Shown in pieces: positions 35,501 through 45,827 of a stretch of 64,000 bases of DNA (the stretch's first letter is position 1; every line of letters starts with the position of its first letter). The notes under the pieces are model-generated. The model was not told the origin of the DNA, searched no databases, and worked only from the letters and a program-made list of their open reading frames with translations. A program made the position numbers and the translations under genes. The DNA comes from Zhengitettix transpicula (Eukaryota > Arthropoda > Insecta > Orthoptera > Tetrigidae). Location: NCBI GenBank assembly GCA_037074705.1, contig CM073591.1:86656032-86720031 (forward strand), in the 5' to 3' direction.

Positions 35501-38500
35501 ATACATTTCACGGCAATTAGTGCGTAGAAGGTTGATTACATCTAAACAGACTTTCTCGCTAGCAAGAAATAATTCGTTAGCCATCTCGTGATTAACGGCT
35601 AGGTTGTCCCATATTTTGTTTTTACTACACCGCCGAACTGACTGCACTTGTTTAACTTCTGAGAAGCGCGAAAGCTGAATGCCAACTTTCATCCCGGAAA
35701 AATTGGCACGCTTACGGACTCACGTAGTTGCGTTCGCTGAATAAAATCTCTATTCATGTATGCTTATAGGTTAACCGGCCAATTCTTGGTACACGAAAAA
35801 AAAAAATCACATGCTTGCAGTTGTTTCTTCTTCTTCTTCGGGAGAATTCCATCCGTGCTTTGAAATTAAAACAGGCTTTCTTGTTCCTCCGAAGCATTTT
35901 CTGGAATTACGTAACTTCTTTGTTGTGGAACGTACGAGTATTACTCAATATTTTGCTCGAAAGTAAGGCGATTTGGCTGTGATTACGAATTCCTACCAAA
36001 TAAAATACAATCAGTACTAAATCGTGTCTTTCGCATTGGTTTGGCCGCTTTTAACACATTTGAATTCAGTCCGATGACTTAAGAAACGTTTTTAAAGGAT
36101 AATTAGTGTATTTATATTCTTAAAAAGGATTCCTATACGCGATATGTTCCTAGGACCCTAAAGGTTAATGATTCAAAAATATCGAACGGACCGCGAACCG
36201 AACCCGGGAGCCCAACTTGATACGAGGATGATCCTCCATCTATCAGAATCAACTCCTGTCGTAAGGTACGAGGCTTCTCCATCCATTGTACAGACCTGAA
36301 TCATTGGGAAACCTACCATTTACTCGATGACACTCTACACGGGCTTTCAATGAAGAACGGATATTACGTGAAAAATGATCAAAATCACGTAACAAGTGGG
36401 GGTCATTGTTCGATTCCCGGTCCAGATTTTTCTACCATTATCATTGAATTTAACTTCATAGCCTATATGACTTAGCTTCGTTTGAAAGCATTTCTTATTT
36501 CCAGGAATACATTCATTACATCTGATCAATTTACACGTAATATCCGTTCTTCATTGATGTCCTAAATTAGGTCGTGAAGAATGTGTTCTAGTAAGTTGTA
36601 GGTGAGTCTGTGCTAAAGTCTATACAGTGGATGGAGAAATCTCGTACCTGACGAGCCGATTAGGAATAGCTCAGATGGTAGCGCACGCACGTAGCATTTC
36701 GGGTACCTGGGTTCAATTCCCATCCCGTCCTGATTTTTTCACCCTTATCTTTTAATTTAAAATCATAACCTATATGGCTGAACTTCATTTGAATAAAAGG
36801 TAAATAAATGTTTCTGAAAACGTTCCTAAATATATATTAGTGTTAAATGACTAATTAGGATTAATGATAATTAGATTATATAAATTGACATTTTAATATT
36901 ATGCTATGAATTTTTATAATATTTAACTATTTTAATGATGTTTCAACTGTACTGATATTGATAAATATGGCGCAGGAAGGCGCAATTCTTCAGTTATAGG
37001 CTAAGAAATAAAACTTTTAGGACTGTGAGAAATTATATTAATAATATTTAATAATACAGTAAATGGTTTGAAATAATTTAGTCTCTTAATAGGTGATTTC
37101 TCTTCCCTGCGCACAAAATCAACAAACAACATTCATGCTGATGATATAAATTTATGCTTTCTATTGATTTTTAACATAAAGCAACTAATGGGTACATTTT
37201 CCATTGCTTCAAACAAGTATAAATTTTAAAAAAATGGTTTAATTGAATCTATGAAGGTTTCGTATAACTTGTACGTTTGTAAAAATCTTAATGCAAGCGT
37301 TAAGTACAACTATTAAAATTGATAGCAATGATGTTTCATTTCGTCATATGCATTATACTACAATATGAGTAGAGTATTTGTAAGTGAAATAATTATACAC
37401 TGAAGTGTTATACATTCAGCTGTACTCATATTTGCTTTGAATATTATTAAGCTGAGTTTTATTGCAACTAGTTTTTAACATTTCGGGAAACATTTCACCA
37501 GTTTTAGTTCTACGCTAGTGTAGTGATGATGTCTAGCAAAAGCAAATAAAACCATTAACGTACCATTAAGTTGACCGAGTTCTCCAGCTTCTCCTCCGTA
37601 CTCTTTCGGCAGGATACGTTTTGGAATGGCCTTATGAAGTGACTCCAGCGATTCATGTTGAAAAAACTGGGAAGTGAAAAAAGTCTGAGTAAGGTGTGTG
37701 GAAGATATTACTAACAATAAAATTCGTATTTTTCGGAGTAGTTTATTAAGAAAAAATATTTAATCGTGACAGTCTAAAATTTATTTTTATTAGAATTTAT
37801 GCAAATTACTTAAGTAACGCGAATGAATTTAAAAACAATATATTATGTTTATTACTTGAGTAGAAAGATAATCCGACAGGACCGACTTGAATACGTTCAT
37901 TACCACGTCGACAGCAGACGGCGCGTTTATGTAGTGGATTCCCTGGGTTCTTAATGGGTAGGCTTCCTGAAATTTTGACAAATTGAATAAATGCCGTCAA
38001 ATGTAATCTTGTTGCAGATGACACATATAATGAAAATATTTCAAATAAGTTCCATTACACTATTTCTTATTATTTTAATTAAGTTTTGTTAATTTAGACA
38101 GAGAAAAATTAAGTTGAAAAACTTTGAAAATTATTTATTCTATTTTTAAATAAGATCGTTAACGACATTTAACAAGAATTATTTACGAATAGGTATACAT
38201 AAAAGAAAACAATATATACACTATGTTGTATTTCATATCAAATTATATATTTAACTTTTCGTTTATTTGTCGTTTCCGGTGTGTAAATGCCTTTTCGAGA
38301 TCCAAAACAATCGTAAGCAAGGAAATACGTGAAGCGAAAATCAGTTTTTTGACAGGGCCGAATTAAAGAATTACAGGCAACAATGATTATGATTTCACTT
38401 GTAAACGGGATCGTAAACGAAATTGCACATTGCCGGCAATATTTTAGGAAACTGTGACCCGGCAACGTGTTGCTGGCAAGTACTGCAAGTATGTTGCCAG

Positions 38501-41071
38501 CAATATCCCGGCAATACTCCGGTCACAGTGTAGCCCAAGCATTTCCCGCGTACACGTAGCACAATAATAATGACCGAAATTGAAGTGCTTATTAGCGCAG
38601 CATTAATTGTGATAAAAATTCAAGTAATTAAAGAAGAGAAGAACATGGATTTGACCGTATTTAAACAAACGAGAAACACTTTACAATCTATGCAAGGAAT
38701 TAATTCTCGACAATTACTTATTTAAAAAGTTCTACAGAATGCCGAAGGGCGACTTTAAATGTTTGCTTAAAAATTATTGAGAAAAATGACACGGCGATGA
38801 GGAAAGTTATGCCGATCACTACAACATTAGCAGTCACACTTCCATTCTTTGCGACAGGAGACTCCTATAAATCTTTGATGTATTTAATCAGATTGTTCAA
38901 TTTCGCACATCGCACATCGAGAAATATGTGTAGGTTTAGTGAAAGGATTGAATGATTTTATCAAAGTATTTACAGGCTAGGCCCCTTTATTTGTTGAATA
39001 TTAATTTTAAAAATCGAGAATTAACTTTTCTTATTATTTCAAGGATTTAAACTTTTTGTAGTCTTCTCCATAAAAAACAAATGATTCCAAATGTGTTGGT
39101 TATTGTTTGCCAACCTTCTTTCTTCACTTGGCGATCTCCATCTATAGTCCACCGACTTCACGTCCCATAATGATGGATTTGGGCTAAGTTCATTGATAAA
39201 TTCAATAGTTTTCTCGTTTGACCAATTCATAAGTGGAATACTGAAAAATTTTACACAGAGAACAAAGTGTAATATTAATTGATAACACAGGTGATTGATT
39301 ACAGAGACTTCTATGTGAGGTCAGGGAACTATTGTGGCCCGTATTTTCGACAAAGGACCGGCAACACGCCGGTGAGGACTTAAAACGCTGGTAACATTGC
39401 CCGGCAATACTGAAATATTGCCATATCGATGTATTGCCGAAACTGTTTTTGGATTTAGAACAATATTGCCCGACCAGTATTGCCGGTCACATATTGCCGC
39501 AAAAAGTTGCTCGTTGACAGGCCCGTTAAGAGAAAATAATTGTTTCTGTTTTAAGAATTGAACCTGAGAAAATGTGTCCGACTCAGACAGTTACTTATCT
39601 TTCTGACTTTTATAATTATTTATTTTTGTATTATAGTCAGATGAATATTGGTATTAGATTGAAACAATGGTTCGTGTTGCCATCATCATTAGGATCAATT
39701 TTTTTAGGCGATGCAGTCGTGACAATTTCTAAAAATAATATTAGTTGGTATATTGGAACAGTTAAATGACCGTTTACTAAACCCTGAGGTACCCCATGAT
39801 TCATCTTTACGGTCTAGCGATAGTCCTCTTACTACTTTGAGTTCCCTTATTCAGAAACTACTTTACCTAGAGAACAACAATGTCTGTCTTGACTAGTTTG
39901 TCAATCAGAATGTTATACTTCAAATGCTTTAGGGAAATCTATTGGTACAGAATTTATTCTACCACAATTTACAACATTTTAACATTTGAAGGACTGGGTA
40001 TTAAGGCATAATTTGTCTCAAAACAGGTATAATGTTCATAATTTAACAATGACTTGATTTTTCTCTCTTTAAGAGGATAATAGTTTCTCATTTAATTAAC
40101 GAATTTCCAGTAAAGTTTGAAGAAGAAAAACTTACTTGCAGTACAGCCATTGTCTTCTTAACAAATGCTGGTGACAACTGGATTACATGCGCCATATTGA
40201 CCCCGTGTAGGTCGAGTAGAATAACGTTACCACCTATTATGGCTGCGTGGTCTTCCAAAATTATCAAATCAGCAGCCATGAAATTTAACTTGAAGACTTC
40301 GTCCATGGACACTTTGTTAGGATCCACTGCTCCAAGACGTAACAGAAATATCCGCCGGCCTTTCTCATCTAAGTCGGGGAGTGGAATTAAGACCCTAAAA
40401 ACGAATGTGGTGCTTACATTTATCTGCAATAAATGTGAAAAGACAAGCTAAATAAAATTTGGATTATTATTCTGGCGGACACGCGGCTTGTTATATATGA
40501 AATACTAAATTTTTACACTTTGATTGAATGTATCCTTGTACTCAATGATTATCTAGTGTTATTGTGTACCACTTATTAAGTAACTATTAAAATTCTACTG
40601 TGATATATTTCTACCAAGTGATGTGTGGATAATCTCAACTGTCGACAGTAACAAATGTACAATTACAGATGTAACTGAAACATGTATAAGCGTAATGTTT
40701 GTTTACTTCTTGGTAAGCCCTTCTTGGAGAACTGGAAGTAGTGGATCCCGATTGGCAAATATTTCAGGGATGAGCCCTCGAACTGTGTAATAATTGTCAA
40801 TCCTCTCTTTGGCACGTTCAAGTGAGAAGCAACAGCCTCGGAGAAATGCAAGCAACCACTGATCATCTGGTTCAATAAAATATAAGAAATCGATTATTAA
40901 AGAATCTCATATTATAAATTAACGTACCTCGAATTTACCTGTTCGAGCGCGTAAGTGTGGTTGCTTCTGCAACCACGTTCGAAGATGGCCGATGTCTGAT
41001 GCTCTTCGTTCTGGAACTTCGTTTAGTTCGCGACAAGCTCTTGCCTGCAATTCAGCATTAAGTTCTTCCAT
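29422..41071 (-). CDS. Gene B: CRAL-TRIO domain protein (alpha-tocopherol-transfer-protein-like), complete, 6 coding exons
   Basis: Joining 41071-40939, 40866-40707, 40394-40136, 37966-37856, 37666-37564 and 29573-29422 gives an uninterrupted 305-residue protein; every junction is GT/AG and in phase. Residues about 28-95 form the N-terminal helical CRAL-TRIO-N region (DDQWLLAFLRGC at 45-56). Residues about 100-255 form the SEC14-type lipid-binding fold, with GIHYIN at 193-198 and ILPKEYGGE at 239-247. The C-terminus GSFRQLNVD is typical of insect members. The family binds small hydrophobic ligands (tocopherol, retinoids, phosphoinositides) in the cytosol and moves them between membranes; the ligand here is not predictable. 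The ATG directly follows a pyrimidine-rich AG, so an untranslated first exon probably lies further upstream. A diverged tandem paralogue, gene A, lies on the same strand. Intron 3 holds a Harbinger remnant and intron 5 spans about 8 kb. Confidence 0.9.
30586..31089 (-). other. 167-codon open frame inside gene B intron 5, unknown
   Basis: The longest open frame in the window, in a GC-richer patch. The product is very basic (many Arg/Lys), begins with a hydrophobic stretch (MLFAVVWRILLF), and contains an internal near-repeat IKTLRRTVEIKTSRR. A second frame (30800-30561) overlaps it. I recognise no domain. It could be a small intronless gene, a frameshifted retrocopy or chance. Confidence 0.25.
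31855..32292 (-). repeat. R1 interspersed repeat, copy 4 (in gene B intron 5)
   Basis: Minus orientation with tail and head. Contains CTCGCAGGCAGAACC, the palindrome CCGAGGCACCTCGG, four GTTCT-type repeats, TCGGCCAGCTGCC, TGATGCAGGTTTTTCTAGGG, GGATAGGATCC and AAAGGGGAGTTGCCACCATG. The overlapping plus-strand frames are R1 sequence. Confidence 0.88.
32969..33082. repeat. Long imperfect stem-loop with retroelement-like motif
   Basis: GTGAAAAATTGT..GCGATGTTTCGAAGA pairs with TCTTCGAAACGTCGCG..ACAATTTTTCAC over about 33 bp around a 45-bp loop. GTCGAAACGTCGCG-like sequences recur at 51280 and 56336. Confidence 0.55.
33655..34104 (+). other. 149-codon open frame in gene B intron 5, unknown
   Basis: Open on the strand opposite gene B, with a Gly/Pro/Arg-rich middle (DRPGPGGGGLKKRR). 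No domain, promoter or splice support. Reported because of its length only. Confidence 0.15.
34105..36154. other. No gene recognised (gene B intron 5)
   Basis: Contains frames of 117 codons (34614-34967, plus) and 74 codons (35692-35468, minus). Both lack recognisable domains. The first ends in two hydrophobic stretches and is Lys-rich before them. Confidence 0.35.
36155..36295 (-). mobile_element. tRNA-derived SINE, family SINE-A
   Basis: On the minus strand GGATGGAGAAGCCTCGTACC, GATGGAGGATCATCC and CCGGGTTCGGTTCGCGGTCC, the same order as in the plus-strand copy at 36615-36820. Confidence 0.65.
36348..36556. mobile_element. Fold-back element with 34-bp inverted ends, containing a SINE-A tail
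   Basis: CAATGAAGAACGGATATTAC at 36348 and its complement ending at 36556 are perfect inverted repeats for 23 bp and continue with two mismatches to 34 bp. The interior includes GTTCGATTCCCGGTCC and CATAGCCTATATGACTTAGC, part of SINE-A. No target duplication was seen. Confidence 0.75.
36615..36820 (+). mobile_element. tRNA-derived SINE, family SINE-A (best preserved)
   Basis: AATAGCTCAGATGGTAGCGC (A box), GGGTTCAATTCCCATCCCG (B box), then the body AATTTAAAATCATAACCTAT, ATGGCTGAACTTCATTTGAA and an A-rich end (AAATAAATG). The tRNA-like head is short of a full cloverleaf, so I do not call a tRNA gene. Confidence 0.8.
36821..37474. other. No gene recognised (gene B intron 5)
   Basis: AT-rich intron sequence. 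Confidence 0.5.
37564..37666 (-). CDS. Gene B exon 5, LPKEYGG segment
   Basis: 103 bp from acceptor CTTCCCAG| to donor AATG|GTACGT. It encodes 34 residues including ESLHKAIPKRILPKEYGGE, the family's closing segment of the lipid-binding domain. It ends in phase 1 and is completed by AG of exon 6 to give Glu256. Confidence 0.88.
37856..37966 (-). CDS. Gene B exon 4, GIHYIN segment
   Basis: 111 bp, phase 0 on both sides, from acceptor ATTTCAG| to donor ACTCAA|GTAATA. It encodes EAYPLRTQGIHYINAPSA and onward, the most conserved strand and helix of the family. The donor is weaker than its counterpart in gene A (AAAAGG|GTAAGT). Confidence 0.88.
38640..38955 (+). pseudogene. Harbinger transposase N-terminal fragment
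   Basis: Reads FYRMPKGDFKCLLKNY, then after a frameshift IEKNDTAMRKVMPITTTLAV and TLPFFATGDSYKSLMYLIRL. It matches the family order FRM..DF..LL, I.K.DT.MR, LA.TL.FLATGDS..SL. It stops at 38953. The nuclease half is absent. Confidence 0.65.
39039..39230 (-). pseudogene. MADF-domain fragment in Harbinger remnant
   Basis: MNWSNEKTIEFINELSPNPS and LWDVKSVDYR form the first half of a MADF domain. The remaining frame loses similarity after DYR, so it is shifted or truncated. Confidence 0.6.
40136..40394 (-). CDS. Gene B exon 3, lipid-binding core
   Basis: 259 bp from acceptor TTTTTAG| to donor CTGCAA|GTAAGT. It encodes 86 residues, including GRRIFLLRLGAVDPN and ILLDLHGVNMAH, the first beta strands and the Asp-Leu-x-Gly region of the CRAL-TRIO fold. 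Gene A exon 3 is also 259 bp. Confidence 0.9.
40707..40866 (-). CDS. Gene B exon 2, CRAL-TRIO N-terminal helices
   Basis: 160 bp from acceptor AACCAG| to donor AAGAA|GTAAAC. It encodes DQWLLAFLRGC followed by a basic helix and an FANRDPLLPV turn, the usual end of the CRAL-TRIO-N region. It has the same length and phases as gene A exon 2. Confidence 0.9.
40939..41071 (-). CDS. Gene B exon 1 (coding), start codon
   Basis: 133 bp encoding MEELNAELQARACREL and onward, 44 codons plus one base, ending at donor ACAG|GTAAAT. The sequence before ATG is a T-rich tract ending TTTTAG, which looks like a splice acceptor, so the 5' UTR is probably split. The last base joins AT of exon 2 to form Asp45. Confidence 0.85.
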
Positions 41072-42814
41072 CTAAAACGAAACACAAAATAAATACAAGA
41101 AAGCTATACTTCTATCATTACAATCATTGAAGATATAATGCAAATTTAGTTTTTCCAAACACCTTACAAAGATTGTTTATAATCCAGTTACCGTAGGTTT
41201 TACCGTTTTGGCGATCTATGCTGTGCCGAGTTCTCCTATTCCCGAATCTCCAGTCAGGATGTAATGGTCCAGTACAAGTTGCTGTTTTAATTGTCAAAAT
41301 TATTGTTGTAATTACTTAGAATTACCGTTACATTGCATTAGCGGGTGGAAGATGTAGTACGATGTCCGCACGTGGGGTGAACGGACAACCTTTCCCCCAC
41401 CTTCCCGGCCAGTTCCTGAATCCTGACCGATGAGCAAACAGGTATACAGATTCGAAAAAATCAACTTCATTCCGTAAAGAATCAGTCTGGGTTTTAACAT
41501 TAAGTGACCGTAATACAAGTTTAACGTATAAAATTTCTGAAACTTATCTGGATTTATAATTTCTACCTCTATCTATAATATGGAAACTGTTCCAATTGGT
41601 ACTGATTCGTTTAATAAATATTCTTACAAATGATCAAGTAAGATTTAACAGTTATATTTATATGTCGTCCTTAGATAAATGAAAAGATCGATCAACCTGT
41701 TTAGTTATAAATTAACTATTAATTTAAATATTTAAACATTATAATAGAAAAAAAAATTCTCTACGTTACCTCCCTAATTTACTAGAACCTCTTCAGGTGT
41801 TGTAAAGTCAATTAAATGATCTAATTTCAAAATCCGTGTTTCGAAAAATTCCAACAAAGCAAGATTTTACAAAAATGATAATGTATAATACAATTAATTA
41901 ATTTTTTTTAACATTACTTACAATTAATTACATGAAATGTAGTGGACATAAAATTACTTAGATGCGATTTTACCACACATTGCAGACGAAAATTCTGTTT
42001 TGTTTACAGCTTTTGAGAGTATTGCTAAGTTTAAAGAAACATTGGAAATTAAATTATTTTAAGTACATGAAATGGATTAGAACAAAAGGGAATCGTAAAT
42101 TCTATTTAATTTATTAGTATCATTAGTTTACGTTAATGGCCGAATCAATAAAACGAAAATGCAACATTTCGTTCATCAATCTGGAATAATATTGTCATTC
42201 GTCATCGACAAGTTTTACATAATGCTAAACGAAGTTGTGCTACGTGAAATAACTATGCTTTGTAAGTTATGTAGTTACAAAATACGGCGCCGAAGATTTG
42301 TATATGATTTTTCACTTTAGCGTTAAGTTTGTGAAATTTACTCAGACTTGAAATTCTGCGACTGAAGTCGGCGTAATTGTCCGGGCTGTGGAATGACCTG
42401 ACCAGACAGGCGGCGTTAAGATTTGCTCTATAGATAGAATTTCCTTCTCCGGTGTTCAAGCTTGGTGGAACCACGGAGGGGAGGAGGATACTGCAGCCCC
42501 AGCCACTGCCTTCTACTCAAACCCTGTTAATATACATCGTTGTAATTAGACCACTTTTTACTTAGTTTATTTCTTGTATAATAAAACATTGAAATCATTG
42601 ACTTCGGCGCTTCTTTAATTAATGTAGGTCTCATGTCGTCGGTTCACAACTCTGAAACGAAACACACTTTCTATACAACATTTTCTGTTACTACTAATTA
42701 CGCTGTACGGATTATTTTAAAATTTATTTTAGTTTTTACTTTTAAATATCTTAAGATAATTATAGAACGTTACTTGTCGAAAGTATTCTACAAATATATA
42801 CGATTTTTTTAGAA
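41072..42814. other. Upstream of gene B; untranslated first exon not located
   Basis: The acceptor before the gene B ATG implies a 5' UTR exon here or further right. No core promoter stands out. AT-rich, no repeats recognised. Confidence 0.4.
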
Positions 42815-43130
42815 TAACAGGCTTTATGGGGGTAATCCACGTGGTGGCAACTCCACTTTAATAGCATAGATAAGGATTTGAAAGGGGGGGATCTGAAGGG
42901 TAGAGGAAAGGAGCCAAGGGTTAACTAGGACCCCCGGGCTGTAGTTTAAGGATCCTACCCGGCATTCGCCTAAAAGTGATACAGGGCAAACCCTAGAAAA
43001 TTTGCATCAGGTACGTCGGCTATTGGCGGTGGCGGGAGAGGGGTTTGCTGTGCGGACGCAGCATTTTCTTCTCTGTGCCTCGACCAGTTTAGGAGGCAGC
43101 TGGCAGACTGTTCCAATGGGAACTGTGCGC
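42815..43130 (+). repeat. R1 interspersed repeat, copy 5, head part
   Basis: AACAGGCT, GGTAATCCACGTGGTGGCAA, TTTAAGGATCCTACCCGGCA, a hairpin core, CTTCTCTGTGCCTCGACC and GGAGGCAGCTGGCAGACTG. It breaks off at CAATGGGAAC, where a copy of gene A exon 5 sequence begins. Confidence 0.88.
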
Positions 43131-43369
43131 AAAAGGCAGCAAATATGAAAATAATCTTCCGTATCATTTTTTCAGTTGCGAGTTCACACCAAAATGGGGA
43201 CTTTGTTTACTATAAAATAAATTCTATATTCTAAGTGACTTTAAGTTATGCCTTCCTGATAAAGTAGCGAAGTGTCATTCAATTTTATATAACAAAATTA
43301 CTTGAATTTTAAATGATCGCAAGTTTAATAAAACGATGCATTAATATCAAAATTTTAAAGTAAACAATT

Positions 43370-43407
<38 letters not shown>

Positions 43408-43443
43408 GATATAGGTGTGTGTGTGTGTGTCATTCTACCCCAT
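43131..43443 (+). pseudogene. Inverted, permuted copy of the gene A intron 4 / exon 5 boundary
   Basis: 43131-43205 matches the reverse complement of 52580-52655: the pyrimidine tract, acceptor TTTTTTCAG and the first 30 nt of exon 5 (27 of 30 identical, at 43176-43205). It is followed directly by 43206-43443, which matches the reverse complement of 53405 to about 53194, a stretch that lies further upstream in gene A intron 4. The order is therefore swapped relative to gene A. A long (TA)n (GT)n run at 43372-43430 is much shorter at the gene A locus. It cannot be a functional exon. Confidence 0.8.
43372..43430. repeat. (TA)n and (GT)n microsatellites
   Basis: About 17 TA units and eight GT units inside the duplicated segment. 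Confidence 0.9.
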
Positions 43444-43620
43444 CTCTTACCGTATGTCCACGGTCTGCGACCCCGGATCATACATCTCTAAAAATAGACC
43501 GAGGTGCCTCGGCTTGTGGTAACCTTAGTTCATAAACGGAGAGAGGAAAAGGCATCCCCAAAGTTAGCCTTCTCTGTCTCTCCAGAAAGATCTAAGAGAG
43601 AACAGCTCTCATAGGCTTAT
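43444..43620 (+). repeat. R1 interspersed repeat, copy 5, tail part
   Basis: CTTACCGTATGTCCACGGTC, the palindrome CCGAGGTGCCTCGG, TGTGGTAACCTTAGTTCA, AACGGAGAGAGGAAAAGGCA and a tail with GAGAACAGCTCTCATAGGC. Together with 42815-43130 it would form one R1 unit interrupted by the exon copy. Confidence 0.85.
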
Positions 43621-45744
43621 CCGTTAAACAAGTAACCGTCTAAAATGTTTTATGCCATTTTCCACTGTCAACATTTAACGGTTAATATGTATAACATATT
43701 AAAATATTTGAATTAAATTCTACGAGAACTCGGGTATTCTGTTATTGTTCAATACTTTATCTCTATCATGTTGGTATAATATTAAAGCACTTACTCCATA
43801 TTGAGTCAACTACTACAGTAATGAACGAATATCCTTATCAAATAGCATTGAAGAACATGGGAGAAAATGTACACAATTTCAGATGTTCTGAATGTCGGAA
43901 AGAATTTATGGTATCTGGGACGAAACGATTGTTTGTACAGATTCGTACTGAACCGTTTTCGAGTCTTAGATAAGCACATGGTATTTCTGTTTTGCGTCAT
44001 AGGGGGCGAAGCACTATCTACATATAATTTTGAATCCGAAGCATGCTTAGTTTTTAGTCTGTGATTTGGGAGACATGACAGCTGATAAGGGAAGCGCAAC
44101 ATTTGTGTTTATTTTGTCTCAGTTTTTCTCGTCAGTGAGAGTCTGTGATTCCGTTTTCATAATTTAACCTCTTATTCGACTTAACTTGTAGGAGGAAAAT
44201 CAAAATTTTTAAAACCACCAACCTATTCGTCGAAAAAACATTATTATTAAATTTAAAATTAATATTTAACAAATACAACGTTTCATTCCTGATCGTAACC
44301 CCTTCATGTGTACGGTTACAATTGAATTAAATTATAATTTATGAAATGAAAATTTAGATTAACATATTTCTACCTAGCGGTCGAAAACACAGATGAAATA
44401 TTGTGTTTTAAATTTGATAATTTTTTCTGACTAATGTGCTGCTGTATTTAACATTTGTTTATAAATAAGTTAGATTGTTATAATTGTAAAAAATAAATAT
44501 TCTCGTATTTTTTCAAGTGTTTGCAAACATACTGGATTACCCGACATGTACAGTAAATAATCATTTCTATAAACAAAAAGTTCTCTTTAGCAAGAAAGCA
44601 CTAGAAAGGATATTGTCAGGGCGAATATGTCAGTTGACACCCCTTTCGATGTTTGTATACCTTCTTAGTGCTGCGATAAATGGTTCCTCACAATAATTTC
44701 TCTACGGACGACTACAAAAACAACGCACCTAAGGTATCGGGACTGTGGAAAACGTATGAGGCGCTTAATTAATCTTTAAAAATCTAAAATCATGAATATA
44801 AGCACGCACGAATTGCCTTCCATAAAGCTACTCCGACTATCTATAAAAATTATCATTTGGTTAATAATTCATCAGTAATTTAAAAATGTTTATTTATTTT
44901 GACTTCAATCTTCAGTTCTCTTCGTACATTTGATTACATAAATTGTTCCAACGATAAAACCATTGTGATATAATTTATAATTATTTACCTATTTACGTGA
45001 TGTTCCTCGATACATACAGAAGCTCCAGCTAAAGAAGAGCTCTAGATTGTTCCTCGTAAATGAGGTCAAAGAGGGGCTACAGGTGGTTAACATTCCACTA
45101 GCACGTTCGAACGGTCAGACAGACGAACTCAAATAACTAACTAAATCAAATAAACCCGCTAGCAAAATCCGTATTTGAAATCTTGATAGACTTAAAATTA
45201 CGGTAAATAATTATATTGATTATATTAAAAATGGTTAATTATTCGCCGAGCAAATTATAAAATATGAAGACCTTTATGAAAAACAGATGGAAGGAGAAAT
45301 ATAATTATCAATCTCATTTTTGTCATAATGTAGATACTAGAAACGTGTCTTTCCTATTATTTGCCATTAGCATTTCTCCGTGATTAAAACTAAAAAACCG
45401 GTTTCGATTGCTTTGGAATTTTGCAAAATTCCGTAAATTCAACTAGGAACATGTTTGTATTTCAATCTTAGTCAAAGAAAATAGAAAGGAGCTACTTTTA
45501 TGCAAGCTCGATTTTTAACTAACCGACTGAGGTATATAAACTTTTACAAAACTCTAAATCGATCCATTTCTACATGCTTTTCAGAAATGTGAAGAAGCGA
45601 AGAGGTGACCAAGACAAAGCAGGAATTTGGAAGCTCCTAGGAACGAAATAAAGGAATGTAGTTAGCTGTTGACTGAAATATACCTACTATTAGGTTCTCT
45701 ACAGCAACAGGATACTTGAGAGTCATCTTAGTGGCCTAGGAAGA
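43621..45744. other. No gene recognised
   Basis: AT-rich. The 98-codon minus frame at 44102-43806 has no recognisable domain. Confidence 0.45.
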
Positions 45745-45827
45745 AATTTGAAGGGAGGATTCGGAAGGGACAACAAGGTAGCAACGGCTTAACAGTGCTT
45801 GTATGTTACAGGTACGGCGGTTTTTTA

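Larger units (their letters stand above)
38340..39525. mobile_element. PIF/Harbinger remnant with transposase and MADF pieces, in gene B intron 3
   Basis: A transposase N-terminal remnant on the plus strand and a MADF frame on the minus strand lie about 80 bp apart, the two-gene layout of PIF/Harbinger elements. Flanking blocks carry repeated TTGCCGGCAATA-type words and a local palindrome (ACTGTGACCCGG / CCGGTCACAGT, 38453-38531). TTGACAGGGCCG and TTGACAGGCCCG occur near the two ends in direct orientation. Exact boundaries are uncertain. Confidence 0.55.

Noticed and set aside
36655..36735. Possible genuine tRNA gene
   Set aside because: A and B boxes are good, but the acceptor stem does not pair convincingly and a SINE body follows that is shared with other loci.
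37806..38024. 72-codon minus-strand frame over gene B exon 4
   Set aside because: Another frame shows the conserved GIHYIN segment with proper acceptor and donor.
40663..40875. 70-codon minus-strand frame MNQMISGCLHFSEAVAS
   Set aside because: It is the wrong frame over gene B exon 2; the real frame gives DQWLLAFLRGC with matching splice sites.
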